Assembly (NCBI GenBank): GCA_017607445.1
Contig: JAEVHH010000005.1
Coordinates: 62,001 to 126,000 of the forward strand
From: Histoplasma ohiense
Taxonomy: Eukaryota > Ascomycota > Eurotiomycetes > Onygenales > Ajellomycetaceae
Direction: 5' to 3'
DNA length: 64,000 nucleotides
Shown: positions 1 through 11,409 of the stretch, in pieces
How positions within the stretch are numbered: position 1 is the first letter of the stretch
Layout of the letters: the number at the start of each line of letters is the position of its first letter
Made by a program: the position numbers and the translations under genes
Notes under the pieces: generated by a model
The model's database searches: none
The model's input: only the letters and a program-made list of their open reading frames with translations
Told to the model about the DNA's origin: nothing

Positions 1-703
1 ATCTTCAATGTCTTACTATACAAGTTATCCATTCTTTGTTCTTTGCTATATGAGAGTAAGTAGTACTTTCAGTCTTTGAGATATTTAGAGAAATTGTATA
101 TCAATTGTCATTCTTGTTGCTTTGCATTTTGAAACTTTTGACTCATCAATCAGTGCTGGTTCTGTGAATCATTAATTTGCATTTCTAGATGTGATAACAT
201 ATTATCAAAAGTCAATAGTATTACTCCTCCACATCTCTCATACAATGATACAAAATTCAATCATTTCTGCTTAATATGAGTATCAAGATAGAGTTTAGCA
301 TCATTTATCTTGTGTTCTTTTTTTTGATAATATCAACAGTGGTATGTAAAAAGAGTCAATATATGATCTTTATAGTTCTTGAATTCTAACATATTTTTTT
401 CTTGATAATAGTTCTTAATCTTCAATCTCAGTGGTGTTTCATTATCATCATCTGTATTGTTCACAGATTGATTTTGCAGTGATTCTGTGGTGATATTCTG
501 AATTAATTGAGGCTTGATGAGAGTATCTTCACAAATCTGTACTTTCAATTCATTGAGCTGCTGTTGTGCATGCAGAATAGCTAATTGCTGCTCTCATTCA
601 CAAATTTGATCATTCAACTGTTGCAAATGTGCATTGTGATCATTGAAGGCAGTAGAGGATTCAGATTGGTTTTCAAAAGATCTTATGCATGTCAAGATCA
701 TCT

Positions 704-746
704 TGCATGTTTTAACTAATGTTGCATGTTTTAACTAATGTTGCAT
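704..746. repeat. 19-bp tandem repeat, about 2.3 copies
   Basis: A 19-base unit beginning TGCATGTTTTAACTA is repeated head to tail at 704-722 and 723-741, followed by a partial third copy. It lies about 20 bases upstream of the LTR-like element at 764. Confidence 0.7.
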
Positions 747-763
747 GCTTTATTGTAGATGTG

Positions 764-1076
764 TGTAACAATGGACCACTCAAATAAAGTTTAGAGCAAT
801 TAGAATTGTAAGAGATGGTTGTAGATATAATTATGAAAGTAGTGTGAAGTACACATGTAGAATGTTAAGAAGATAGCAATCTCTATTATTCAAAGCTAAT
901 CACTGATCTTCTAATATCTACAGATATCAGTGAGCATTATATAGATGACCACCACACACTACAGCTGTCTATGATGCTATATGCTATATCTCTCCTCATT
1001 AATTCTGGCGTGTTCTGTGTTCTTCTATCGCCATATAGCTATTTCCTAATATAGATATCTCCGTTGCGCCTATTAC
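764..1076 (+). mobile_element. LTR-like repeat, copy 1 (solo LTR candidate)
   Basis: The stretch begins TGTAACA and ends TATTACA, the TG...CA termini expected of a retrotransposon LTR. It is about 313 bp long. Roughly 270 bp of it is found again in inverted orientation at about 2019-2300. Where the copies differ, this one usually keeps C where copy 2, read in the same direction, has T: ATCGCCATA here against ATTGTCATA there. I see no matching target-site duplication and no reverse transcriptase or integrase reading frame beside it, so it is either a solo LTR or the end of a badly decayed element. Confidence 0.6.
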
Positions 1077-1438
1077 ATTGTATGACTGACTGACTTTTTC
1101 TTAAGCTTGTGAGTAGAGTGATTCTTTGAACTGTTGTTCATCTCTATACCATCTTTCTACACTCTCAACTCATCTTATGTATGGCAGTGAGTTATCTGTT
1201 ACTAATTTTGCAATTGAAAGTGTTTCAACTTCACTGCTCATTCATATAATTGAGGTCTAGAGTGTAGAGATGACCATGCTGGCATGATAACTATGACTCA
1301 TATTGTAGATGGAATTATCACACCCTCAGAAGTGTATGCTCTCTTTGATTTAGACATGCTATCAGATGTAGTTCAAAGATTGCTTGAGCTGTTCAAAGCT
1401 TCTAAGCTTTGCAGCTCTTCTTATATGAATTAACTAGT

Positions 1439-1484
1439 GTGGTAGTGTATGCCATCCTTGATAATAGAGGTTGGCATACACCAC
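1439..1484. other. Imperfect hairpin
   Basis: The left arm GTGGTAGTGTATGCCA (1439-1454) is nearly the reverse complement of TGGCATACACCAC (1472-1484), with a loop of about 17 bases. It could be the core of a small inverted-repeat element. No function can be read from it. Confidence 0.45.
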
Positions 1485-2018
1485 GGAAGAATAATAAGCC
1501 GAAATTACCACACAAAGAAGAAGAAGAAGCAAAAACAATAAGAAAGAAAAATAGATGTTGAAGATTGAAATCAGTATTACAATATTGATCAAAGAAATTA
1601 CAACAACACAAAACTCAATTCAAAATAAAAAACACAATCATACAATCAAAACTTCAAATTTTGCAATAAAAATCACATAGAAGAATACAGTGTACTTTAT
1701 TTGATAAATTAATATATTTTTTTTAATAAAAAATTGTTAGTGGTGATGTTGATAATGATTTCAATAAAGTGCAATTTTTGATGTAGAAGTCAAAGAAAAG
1801 AGATTCAGAAGTTGTGTCTAAATTATGATTGAATTACAATAATACTGAAGATAGAAAAATATTCTCTCAAAACAGCAATACTTTGAAATTAATCTCAACA
1901 ATTAATTCAGCTCAATTCTGCAAACTTTATACAATATCAATTATACAGTATATATTATGAACTTCATATGTTGCAATAAAAAGCTATGAAGATCAGATCT
2001 TTAAAAAAAAGAGATAAT

Positions 2019-2300
2019 TGTAATAGATACAACAGAGATATCTATATTAGAAAATAGCTATATGACAATAGAAAAACACAGAACACATCAGAATTAATAA
2101 GAATGAATATAATATATAACATCACAGATGACTGTAGAGTGTGATGATCATCTATATAATACTCACTGATATCTGTAGATATTAGAAGATCAGTGATTAA
2201 CTTTGAATAATAGAGATTGCTATCTTCTTAACATTCTATATACATACTTCACATTACTCTCATAATTATATCTACAATCATCTCTTACAGCTCTGTTAGA
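2019..2300 (-). mobile_element. LTR-like repeat, copy 2 (inverted, more decayed)
   Basis: Read on the minus strand, this segment matches copy 1 at 764-1076 over about 270 bp. It has the same shared core (a run through CTAATATCTACAGATATCAG) and the same TATTACA terminus, which lies at 2019 on this strand. It has more C-to-T changes than copy 1. Its outer 5' end cannot be aligned beyond about 2300. The inverted arrangement means the two copies are not the two LTRs of one simple element. Confidence 0.6.
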
Positions 2301-3327
2301 TGATTTATATAAGATAGAAGAGTTTGTTTTTCAGAATTTGTAAATATTCAATAGAAGATTGAAATAGCTTCTGATCTTGACATCTACTGGCCTTTGAACT
2401 GCTGTGTCAATGTAATGCAACTGATTTCATATTTTTTGACAGTAGTAGTGTAATTAGAAATCAATTCTTTATTAAGTTCATCAATTGTTAACTGAATAAC
2501 ATATTCATTGACCATATTACGCGTTGATGAAGAAGATGAATATGAACATTGAGAATGATAAAATTAGTGATCATTAAATGAAAGCAATTATTAGATGAGT
2601 GATCATGTTAATTCTTAATGTTTTTCTGTTCTGTGTTTCACTGTGAGATAGCTTTTTTTATTCTGATCTTCTCTTTATAAAAATTCTCTTTGTACATGTA
2701 CAATTTTTTCTTCTGATTTCTTTTCTTTTTCTTTTCTTAATCAATTCATAATCTGTATTTAGAATAGTGCTAGATTGTTAATTGAAGTACATCTGTTTAC
2801 ATGTACAGAGAGCCATTCAATTCATTCATGAATTTGATGAGATTCATGTGATATCACATGAGGTCATGTTACAGTATTTTTTTCAGAGAAAAAGTTGGTT
2901 TTTCTATAATATAAAGAGAGATATCTTCTTTGCTCTTTCTTTTTCTTCTTAGTGATTAGCTACTATTATTACTACTATAATTACTATTGTTATTATCATT
3001 CTCTACACTATCTACTATCTTTTACTATTCACTCTTCACACTGTCATCACCTCTCACAACACCACAATTCCAGTTCCTTGAGTTCAGTGTACATACAATG
3101 AATCAGAAGGCATATATATAATGATGAATTACATTCAAGATAAGAACCTTGAAACTCTGTGAATGCACAGCCTGAAACTCAAGCAAAAGAAAATCATTAT
3201 CAATGATATTGCAGCTATCTTGACTCAGCTTTGAACACTTCATCTCTTCAAAGAAGTCATTGCATTCACACAGAGTGATGCCATTCTTGATTACTGTATT
3301 AGTAGTCAATTAGTCAGCCTGTTTCAG

Positions 3328-3684
3328 TTGCATTCCAGCTTCCACTCTTTTTTACAGTGTGGTGTTCCGCTGGAAACCACAGCTAAGGTTTTTGGGGAAG
3401 AAATTGCATTTTGTCATAGCAACAATTATCGGATGTTCTTCTCACATTCAGATTTAGCCGTGTGGAATATTATCATTCGCAATGGCAGAATTGTGGGAGT
3501 TGTTGACTGGGCACTTGCAGGCTGGTACCCAGAGTACTGGGATCTAACAAAGGCATATTACACTTCATTCAAGGTGCCGGACTGGCCTGAGAGCATCAAA
3601 CTTAAGCTTCTAATACATTTTCTGTTCCACATAGTTCCTTTTTTCTCTTTTTCTCACAATCATGTTCTCGCCCCGATATCATAG
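3328..3684 (+). pseudogene. APH/choline-kinase-like phosphotransferase, C-terminal fragment
   Basis: The frame encodes the catalytic half of an aminoglycoside phosphotransferase-fold protein. It has a catalytic-loop motif FSHSDLAVWNIII (the family has H-G/S-D-x4-N) and then a metal-binding motif GVVDWALAGWYPEYWDL (family I-D-W-E). That order and the AGWYPEYW signature are typical of the fungal phosphotransferase-enzyme family. The ATP-binding N-terminal lobe is missing. Upstream sequence becomes AT-rich island DNA at this exact point, and the frame start is not a natural N-terminus. The fragment ends about 5 bases from the convergent AIM9-like gene. I read it as a truncated gene, though distant upstream exons cannot be excluded. 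Confidence 0.6.
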
Positions 3685-3687
3685 AGA

Positions 3688-5560
3688 TCATTCGAATGGC
3701 CAATAACATTCAAATTCAGCCTTTTCCTCGTCAGTCTCGGCAAATTGCTCTAATATCCGACCTTTAGCTTCGCGGAGGGCAGCTTTGCATTCGTTGTATC
3801 GCTCGTGCTCGATGTAGCCTTTGTCCGGCCACAAAGGGCCCAGTCTCTCCTTCGTCTCCGCGACAAGCTCTGTCCCCGCTACCGCACAATCACTATCCAG
3901 CTTGATACGCTGGAAATCCGCTTCTGAAAACTCGAACGGGAATGGGATGTCGCCGGTGGCTGCAGACAAGTCCGCCCACGTGTCCTTCAGATCGACCAGA
4001 AGCGATTGGAAGTGCGCCTCGCCGTATTCGAACATGCGGTGGGCGAGAAATATCAGTCCGTACGCTGCCGTCTTTCGGAATTCGACAACTCGATATAGGT
4101 CTGGGTTTTTGGCGTTCATGAGTTTCCGCCATCCAATGAACACATTTTGGACGGCATACTCGCGCACAGCTGCGGACCGTTCCTGTAGTGAAAGCCCAGA
4201 GAGGTTCGGCCTTGGTGCTAGGTCGAGCGTCTCAGGCTCAAGGCCATCCCAATCAAGGAAGGCTGGATCGGGGTTGTGATTGAAGAGCGGCGAGATGTGG
4301 CAAGACTGCCAGTCGATGATACCTGTAATCTTTTCAGGGTTGTGTGGGTCTACAAAGATGTTGTCATCATGTAAATCATTATGCCAGAGGCGCGGGTTGG
4401 TGATGGCAGCGTCCTTCGGGATAAGGGCATCAATGATTTGTCGGTACCATGCTAAAGCAGTAAGCTTCTTTTCCTTGTCTGGCCGGTAGAGCTTTGGGCC
4501 ACAGAATAAGGCGATCTGTTTCGGAGGTTTCAAAGACTTGATTGCTTTTGTCTCTCGCGTCGCGACTGCTTGCAGATACTGCATTAGAGAAGCCCCTACA
4601 AACTTGTAAGCGGCTGCACGAAGATAATCTGAGTCCCAACGTACATGGCCCCCTCTCGATATCCAAAACTGATCGACCACCATCAAACCAATCCAGGCCT
4701 GTAGCAGGGCCAATAGCAAACTCGGAATCTTTGACAGCTTTGCCATCCTTGATGTAGTGGTTATCTGGTGGTGGATGCACGTCTCCCGCGTAGTACAAGC
4801 TGCCGTAATGCGAGAATGAAACGCCCAGCCATTGCTTCTGGAGATGTGTCATGGCAAGAAGCACTTGGAGCTTCTGGGGTAATTTCATCATGTTCCAGAC
4901 TTGAGACAGCGGAACACCTTCGATTTTATCCATAATGATAAATTCAGCCCCAACAGGGTGTGACTTTGCTTGGGAGTTCCAAGAGTAGACACGAGGTGCT
5001 GGTGTGTCCAGAATTTTTCTGGCCTCCCAAGATAGATGCGTTAACAAAACTCAGTAATGGTGGAGTTGAGGATGAACTTACAAAGTCCATCGTGGCAACT
5101 TCACTAGCTGTAGTAAAGTGTGGAATGCCAGCATTCGGGTTGGGCACCTTAGCTACGACTTCTCGGCCATTTTCCATAGACATGAGGAATGTTTTGTTGA
5201 ACATGCCGTCGGGGTACTTCTTGATGGAAATGCACTTAGTGGCGCCGACCGAGTCTGCAGCGACACATGCGAGCTTGTTCAAGTCGAACCTGATCTCTCG
5301 CTTTCGAAGATTCTCCGCTTCGTCAATAACAAAGCGGCCACGCGTGAATTTGAAGAATTCTTCATTAGAATTCCAGTCTGATACGGATTAGCGATACGTT
5401 GAGTCAAGCTCAGATGGACATACTCACCTGCCTGGGAGTCCATGCTGGCGGGACAGTAGGATAGCGTTTGAGCCTTCGAAATTGAGCGGCTATGTTGCTT
5501 CAAACTTAGAATTATACTTCGAATGGAGCACCATGGACGGGCGAATGGGGGTCGCCACAT
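3688..5560 (-). CDS. aim9: AIM9-like mitochondrial phosphotransferase (APH fold)
   Basis: Four exons (5560-5428, 5377-5082, 5023-4645, 4595-3688) join to 572 codons including the stop. The ATG at 5560 gives an Arg-rich, acid-free N-terminus (MWRPPFARPW...) like a mitochondrial presequence. A start at 5443 would lose it. Motifs run in family order: FKFTRGRF near residue 55, GGMFNK-type loop (here DGMFNKTFLM), AKVPNPNAG nucleotide-binding segment, ERGPW, then HNDLHDDNIFV catalytic loop and GIIDWQS metal site. ERGPW is created by splicing a 49-nt intron (GTACGT...TTGTAG). The family is the APH-fold 'altered inheritance of mitochondria 9' group. The substrate is not known to me. The gene looks intact and converges on the truncated relative at 3328-3684. 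Confidence 0.85.
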
Positions 5561-6254
5561 ATTTCATGAAATGCAATGGCTCTGAGGACAGTCCAGGAAA
5601 GCGCGTAGAAAGGCGCAACAATGAGATTGGTTCAGGTAAAACTTGCACGCAACACGTGACCCGCAGGGACGCAGTCTTGCGTACCACTTCGAACTATCAC
5701 TTTGCTATCGGAACAGCCTCAAATCTCTCAAAAATCTGCTGGGAAAGAGGGTATAATCCTACTTTATAAGTTAGCTCCTCACGACGATGGAATTATTCGA
5801 TCCACCAAGCAGCGGGTGGATATTCTATCCCTACACAACCCTTCGACAATCGACTACGCCTTCGCGTTTTTCACCCTGGACAAGAATCATAAATATTGAC
5901 CCGGAACGAAAAGGAGCCACTTCTACAGCTATGGATTCGTGGGGACATGCGCCTAGGCCATGATGGCCCGAGAAATGACTACCTTGTTTAAGGGAATCTA
6001 CACTTCATTGGTGTAATTATCGATGTCAACAATGATGGATGGACTACAGATAATATTGGATTATCTTGGCTTCAAAATCCCTTTCTCCGCTTGGGTACTC
6101 GTCGTATAAAAGGAAAACATCGAAGTCTTGTCCTCGATAGCCATGGTAGCCACTATGCGCCCATAAATCCATAAATCCAGATCGTGTGGACCTGCAGCAA
6201 TATCTCCGCCCCTGGGTCGAATTCGACTACCTGAGATTTATAACCTCACCACGC
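5561..6254. other. Intergenic, no gene seen
   Basis: Mixed-composition spacer upstream of the AIM9-like gene and downstream of the small minus-strand gene at 6255. Open frames here are short and not protein-like. No repeat or RNA gene was recognised. Confidence 0.5.
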
Positions 6255-6638
6255 CTATTCTTTTAAGTTTTTCAGCATTTCTTCCTCAAAGTCCCGCATC
6301 GCCTGCTGTTCTTCGTCCTCGGTCCTATCTGCTTTCATCTCCACATCTGCATTCGAGTAAACCTTGTGGGGATCTTGGGCTGCCTTTTTCTTGAGCGTGG
6401 AGTCTTCCGCATTCAAATTGAGCTGGAACTTGTACCGTCGAAATTCCTTGCCACCTTTCTTGATAATTTCTCCAAGATCGATGCGGCTTCCGATTTTTGC
6501 ATCGTGATTTCCCCCACGCGCCGGGGCGCCTCGGTGACCCGCTTCACCTACCCCACGCAAAATCATAGTGCGGCGACTTTTCGACTGCTTGATATAGGCC
6601 ATGAGGGTTCCAAGCGACTTCTGGGTTTTGGAAGGCAT
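6255..6638 (-). CDS. Small hydrophilic protein of unknown function
   Basis: An open frame of 127 residues from the ATG at 6638 (MPSKTQKSLG). It has a basic N-terminal half containing KQSKSRRTMILRG, a Gly/His-rich middle (GHRGAPARGGNH), then IDLGEIIKKGGKEFRRYKF, and a strongly acidic C-terminus ending EEEMLKNLKE. There is no membrane segment. The middle could be a small intron, since GTAGGT follows CGTGGG, but the frame stays open without splicing. Base composition is gene-like and the charge segregation argues for a real protein. I do not recognise the family. Confidence 0.5.
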   Translation of the reverse strand: MPSKTQKSLGTLMAYIKQSKSRRTMILRGVGEAGHRGAPARGGNHDAKIGSRIDLGEIIKKGGKEFRRYKFQLNLNAEDSTLKKKAAQDPHKVYSNADVEMKADRTEDEEQQAMRDFEEEMLKNLKE

Positions 6639-6639
6639 G

Positions 6640-8290
6640 GTAGCGCAATGAAGGCTTGTGTTGGGCGTGTTTCGATATAGATGTTGCACAGGAATTCTTG
6701 TCAATATCACGACAGCAGCGGTAATGAGAAACTCGCTTGGAGCTGATGGATTGCTGTAGAGAATGAAGTCTGTCTTGTCATTCTGAGGAGGATTTTGGCG
6801 TCTTATGTATCTGCACAAGACATGGGGAGCCTCGTTGGGCAGGAAGACCTGGATTCATGCTACAGCCAACTCGTCAGAGGCGGCTTCAGATTGCCAATCT
6901 ATTTGACAGTAGCCTGACAACCACAGTCTGGGCCCGCACTCAAGCGGAACTGCGGCGAAGCCAACTCAGCTGTCTGATTTCCTTCCACTATCCCTGCCAC
7001 GCAGATTTTAATCTCCTAAGAGGTGCGGTTCAATCGACACCTCCGAACTTGGAATTCTGACCTAGTAAGGGGCAGTACCTATGAGCGGGCCAATGGCATG
7101 GAGGTCTGTGTGGTTTTGCTCATACACAACTCCACATCCGCGATGTTATGCCAGAAGTGATACATTCGTTACGCCCAGTTCATATTTTCAGACCTCAGGC
7201 GTTCTGAACCGCCTGCAGAATACTTCACAAATAATAAGGAGCGATATGCCCTTGTTGCTAATGTGCATGGGGGACCGGGGGAGTGATGAGCGAATCAGAA
7301 CTTGCCATGTGGCCTGAATTCAGCCTCGCGTGAACCAATGGCCAATGATGCCGTCAATGAAGACTGAGAAGGTCAGCCCTTGATGCGGTGTTGGTGGAAG
7401 GAGAAAAAGTACTTTTCTTTTCCAGCAATTAATTGGTGGATAGGATAATGTGTCCTCCTCATTGCCCGTCTATCCTTGTGGCTCCTTCTATGGGTCAAGT
7501 TTCAACGGTGGTTACTATTTTCATGTAGGCGGCAAAACCTTGTCCATGCGTGACAGAATGGATTGAGGTTACAAGGACGAGAAGCACCCGTCGTACTGGC
7601 GCTTGTCTATATTAGATTTCTCTTTCTAATTGGTACCCAGATACGCAGATTCAGAGCTGGAGAATAGAAGAAAATAATATCCACGTGTGGTGATGCTCTC
7701 TTGACCTTCTGTAACCCGACTTCACCATCGTTTTCATTAACCCATTTTATTTATTGTGAAGTTCAGAATCATTTCTATTGTTATTGCTTAAGTTACTACT
7801 TTAAGTGTTCTATCCAGGCTCCTAGAAACTAGTTACCTACAATATGGTGGCAAACGGCACCCTTTTTCGAGGCGAAGGAAAAGCAGCAATGATGTTGTGC
7901 GCATGGGTTTGTAGTTATAGGATACAAATCAATTTTAGCGTCGTTTTTCTGCCAAATTGTCAATTGGTTGGCTTCAGCCTTCAGTCATCGATTGGTCAAA
8001 CCAGGGCGGTAGAACGGGGCGTCTAAAATTCCTGGGGTTTTGATACTGAGCTCTGACTAAAACAGCTTGGCAGAAGTAACAATTTCTAGCTTCATCTTCT
8101 CAGCAGAAAGAAGCACAAAACTTTCAATCCTTCAAAGACACAACTGGCAGGTGATTTAGAATCTTTTGAGACATGACTGCTAAATTATCCCTTGCTTATC
8201 TTTATGTGCGGTCCGCATTCTCTGGCAGCTGACCTTGTCTGTCTTTACATTCTGCCGTCCCACAGTATTCGCAATGATTTAATGGAACTC
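6640..8290. other. Intergenic, no gene seen
   Basis: About 1.6 kb without a frame that looks protein-coding. Composition becomes AT-richer towards 8200, where the second AT-rich island begins. Short open frames at 6857-7060 and 7081-7317 have no recognisable motif and were not accepted. Confidence 0.5.
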
Positions 8291-8295
8291 AGAGA

Positions 8296-9719
8296 ATGAC
8301 ATTCTCCCAACTAATGCCCCCCCTCACATTTCCAAGCTCCGGATTTGACCTGACTGATGCCTCTGAAAATATTGAAGAAGAAACCCTTCCAGTGTATAAG
8401 ACAGAGAAGTATTACCCAGCTCAAATAGGCGAAATTTTCAATGACAGATATCAAATTGTTGGGAAACTAGAATATGAAGTGACATCAACTGTTTGGCTCT
8501 GTTGTGATCTGCAGTGTGTACATTTATTTATCATGTTGTTACCATCTAGAATAAGTCTAATATGTTAACTTCACTTTCACTAACTAGTGAGCCTCAACAT
8601 ATTGTACTGAAGCTTTGTGTTTCCTCCTCAAAGCCGAACCATGAGATTAGAATATACAGCCATCTCAATTCTGTTCAGTCTCAATCTGACCATCCCAGCA
8701 AAAATCTTTTTCGACAACTATACGACTTGTTTGAAGTGATTGGCCCAAATGGCACTCACATGTGCCTTGTTCAACAACCATTGAGATTGAGTTTGAAACA
8801 GATGCTTGACCTTCGGCCTACCAGGACTCTGGCTATACAACTTTTGAAACCTCCATTACGACAAATCCTGGGTGGGCTTGACTTTCTACATTCAGTCAAC
8901 ATTGTGCATACAGATCTTCAATCCAGAAACATGCTTCTTGAGATTGACAATTCTAATGTGTTCTCAGTATTTGAAGAAGCTGAGTTGAAACACCCTGCAC
9001 TGAGAAAGGTCCTCAGTGATCGCATCATTTACAAGAGCCGGCGGATTCCCCGCACACAGTGCCTTCCTATTATAACAGATTTTGGCGAGGCCAGATTCAG
9101 TGATGAAGATCACAGAGGACAAGATATTATGCCAGATGTCTATAGAGCACCAGAGGTTATTCTCAAGATGAATTGAGACAATAAAGTTGATATTTGAAGC
9201 ATTGCTATGGTGGTCAGTGACAATAACTTTCATTATATTTTGGTGGGTTGAATTGACATGTCTTCAATTACTATTCAGTCAGTTTTGGGACCTCGTAGCT
9301 GGGCGTACCCTCTTCCAAGCCAGGAATGATCAACAACTTCTAGACGATACACTCCACCTTGCAGAGATGGTTGCTATCATGGGACCTCCTCCCAGAGAGT
9401 TTCTGGAACGAAGTGAGATGAGTTCTATATGGTGGGATAAGAATGGTATGTGAATACCTGCTCATATCTACAGAGTGGCAGACCTCATATTTTCTGCTAA
9501 CATTGACAAAACATTCAAGGTCAATGGAGAGGTTTTGCACCCATCCCTGACATCTCCCTCACAAGACTTGCAGATGATCTTGAGAGAGATAACAAAAATG
9601 GCTTTTTGAAGTTTCTTCAAAGAATTCTATACTGAATGCCTGAGGAAAGGCCGACTGCGGAAGAGCTTGTATTTGACCCCTGGTTGATGAAGGGGCTTAA
9701 TTTAAGGGAAACTACCTAG
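8296..9719 (+). pseudogene. SRPK-like protein kinase, RIP-type pseudogene
   Basis: Conceptual translation gives a nearly full-length kinase. An N-terminal KTEKYYPAQIGEIFNDRYQI segment is followed by the glycine loop as GKLEYEVTSTVW (GYG changed to EYE). The HTDLQSRNMLL catalytic loop uses HTD, as SRPK kinases do. Then come DFGEARF, the PDVYRAPEVIL segment and a C-lobe ending PTAEELVFDPWLM. Introns with GT/AG ends are still visible (near 8518-8570, 9210-9290 and 9447-9519). Three in-frame TGA stops occur at 9174, 9195 and 9633, each at a position where the family has Trp (WDNK, DIWS, YWMP). TGG-to-TGA and GGA-to-GAA are G-to-A changes, as expected from RIP. The catalytic Lys segment VLKL is still present. 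The gene is dead as written. Confidence 0.85.
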
Positions 9720-9767
9720 CACAAGAAAACTTTCTTTTCAGGCGGAAGTGGGATCTCATCCTCAAAC

Positions 9768-10187
9768 ATGACTCAATCAGGTGATGATGACAATGCCGTA
9801 GCAGGAGCCATGAGTAGTAGTAATTGTAGCCGAATCAATCAGAAGCTAGTTTTGAAAAATCTAATACATTCAAAGCCTTCATCAGAATATTACTGCTTTC
9901 GCAGCCCAAACCACACACTGCCAATCCCGGTGAACTTGCAGCAGGAAAATGAAGGATTCTCAGACTGGAATACTTTTGACATTGAGTTGGAAGACCTTGG
10001 ATATCCAGAATCATGGGCTTCAGGTTTCTCCCTATCAAAACAGAAAAGGCCAAGAATCTTGCTTGATCTGTCTGGAGCCACTTACATGGCAACCCACTCA
10101 ACACTGTTTGCAGTGTGGTGTTACATTTTGTGTTAACTGTCTTGAGCAGTGGGAAACTTCACATACCCGCAGTTGCCCGCATTGGTA
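9768..10187 (+). pseudogene. RING-like zinc-finger protein relic
   Basis: A first frame starts MTQSGDDDNA and runs through FDIELEDLGYPESWASGF. From about 10030 the coding signal moves to another frame that holds a Cys-rich module: CLIC, HCLQCGVTFC, VNCLEQW, then SCPH followed by TG|GTATGT at 10186. A splice there could supply the final Cys of a CPxC pair. The spacing resembles a RING finger, although the usual His is replaced by Val. No intron of normal length joins the two frames, so a one-base indel is likely. It lies 50 bases after the kinase relic in the same AT-rich island, so I treat it as a decayed gene. An unusual splice pattern is the alternative. Confidence 0.45.
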
Positions 10188-11162
10188 TGTGGCATATATA
10201 CCCCATGTTGCGGCATGGCGCTGACTTTAGACTAGGCGCCCAGCGTGCATGTATCTTTGACTTCATTAATTATATACTACTTCAAATGCCACTTACCCTT
10301 AGCGAATTCCATCTGAATGTCTATAAAGACTCGAGAGAATGTCTGTAAGAAGTAGCTTTCTCTCATCATTTCACTGTGACCACTTCATTTAACTATCTCC
10401 TACTACTGAATCACTCTCAAGAAATCACGTTCTCCGTCACAGCCAAGAGGCTCATTCAATACACTGGCAAAACAAAGCTGGAACATATAAAGAATTCTGC
10501 ATGGTACACAATAGTGTGAAGACCTTTTGTGAAAAGTTCAAGAATGATGTAAGTTAGTTGAGTAAGCTGTCAACTAGTTGTTGGATCTGACAATAGTGCT
10601 AGAACTCAGGAGTCATGAAAGCAGAAATAAAGTACAAACATCACAGATCACCCTGTCCAGTTCACAAATACATATTGCCTGACCATTCAATAAATTAGAG
10701 GTTTGCATCCACACAAGTCCTACAATGACCCTTCAGACCTGGAAGATGTCATCTCAATCTGGTTCAAGGATAGTGAGGAAAAGAGAGTTGCCACAGCACA
10801 CGTACACAAAGACAGCAGTTCCAAAGTTATTCATTGGTAAAAGGGAACACATGGACTTACGTGGATGGGGCTGACGATGAGTGGATGGGGTATGCTATGC
10901 GGACAAGTTGAATGAAAGCTGATGAATGTGAAGCCTGAATGTGAAGATGTATGTAGTCACTGTTCCATAGGTACTCAAATCTAAGATCAAAGTTGCTTAG
11001 AAGGTTGGCTCCGTCAGGCGCTAGTCCTGCTGCTTTCAAAATGTGTCAACTGTTTTTCTTGCAGCAGCAGGTAAGATGCCTGGTAGCATGCTAGGCAACC
11101 TCGAGCAACTAGTAAGAATGGCGTATATCAGCAGAGGGTAGCACCTTGTGTTGAAATTGCTA

Positions 11163-11240
11163 CGGCAGAAGAGCTCGATCACCACCAGTGCCATGCTTGT
11201 AGTAGAGGAGACGAACCAATCCAAGCCCCCAACACTAACC
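11163..11240 (-). repeat. Dispersed SINE-like repeat, copy A
   Basis: The stretch GGCAGAAGAGCTCGATCACC and the following ~60 bases (through ACGAACCAATCC and AAGCCCCCAACACTAACC) recur in reverse orientation at 11531-11606 with mostly transition differences. The left ~35 bases recur again near 25673 and 63607. Orientation is assigned relative to copy B, where the GGCAAAAGAGCTC end is the 3' end. Confidence 0.65.
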
Positions 11241-11409
11241 TTGGAACTATATAGGGGACATCACGTGTGGAGGAGTGGCCGCCAGCTCTAACCCAACACC
11301 CACCCCCGCGCCAATGTGCATGATGCATTTCTATGAATCTTCATCAATGCTAGCTATCTTAATCTAGATCATTTCAAAAATTGCTATATACAAAAAACTC
11401 AACTGTACT

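Larger units (their letters stand above)
1..3300. repeat. AT-rich, CpG-poor island (RIP-like relic DNA)
   Basis: This stretch is strongly AT-rich, almost devoid of CG dinucleotides and broken by stops in all frames. The few open frames in it (for example on the minus strand at 333-548 and 3103-3309) have low-complexity AT-driven composition and match no family I know. It contains an inverted pair of LTR-like repeats, a short tandem repeat and a hairpin, listed separately. Composition changes sharply to gene-like GC at about 3330. This fits an island of transposon remains decayed by repeat-induced point mutation. The mechanism is inferred from composition and from the differences between the two LTR copies. 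Confidence 0.75.

Noticed and set aside
3821..4279. 152-codon plus-strand frame opposite the AIM9-like gene
   Set aside because: It is antisense to a well-supported exon with catalytic motifs and has no motif of its own.
4596..4650. Apparent frameshift in the AIM9-like gene between two overlapping frames
   Set aside because: A 49-nt intron (GTACGT at 4644 to TTGTAG at 4596) restores the frame and creates the family motif RGPW, so the gene is intact.
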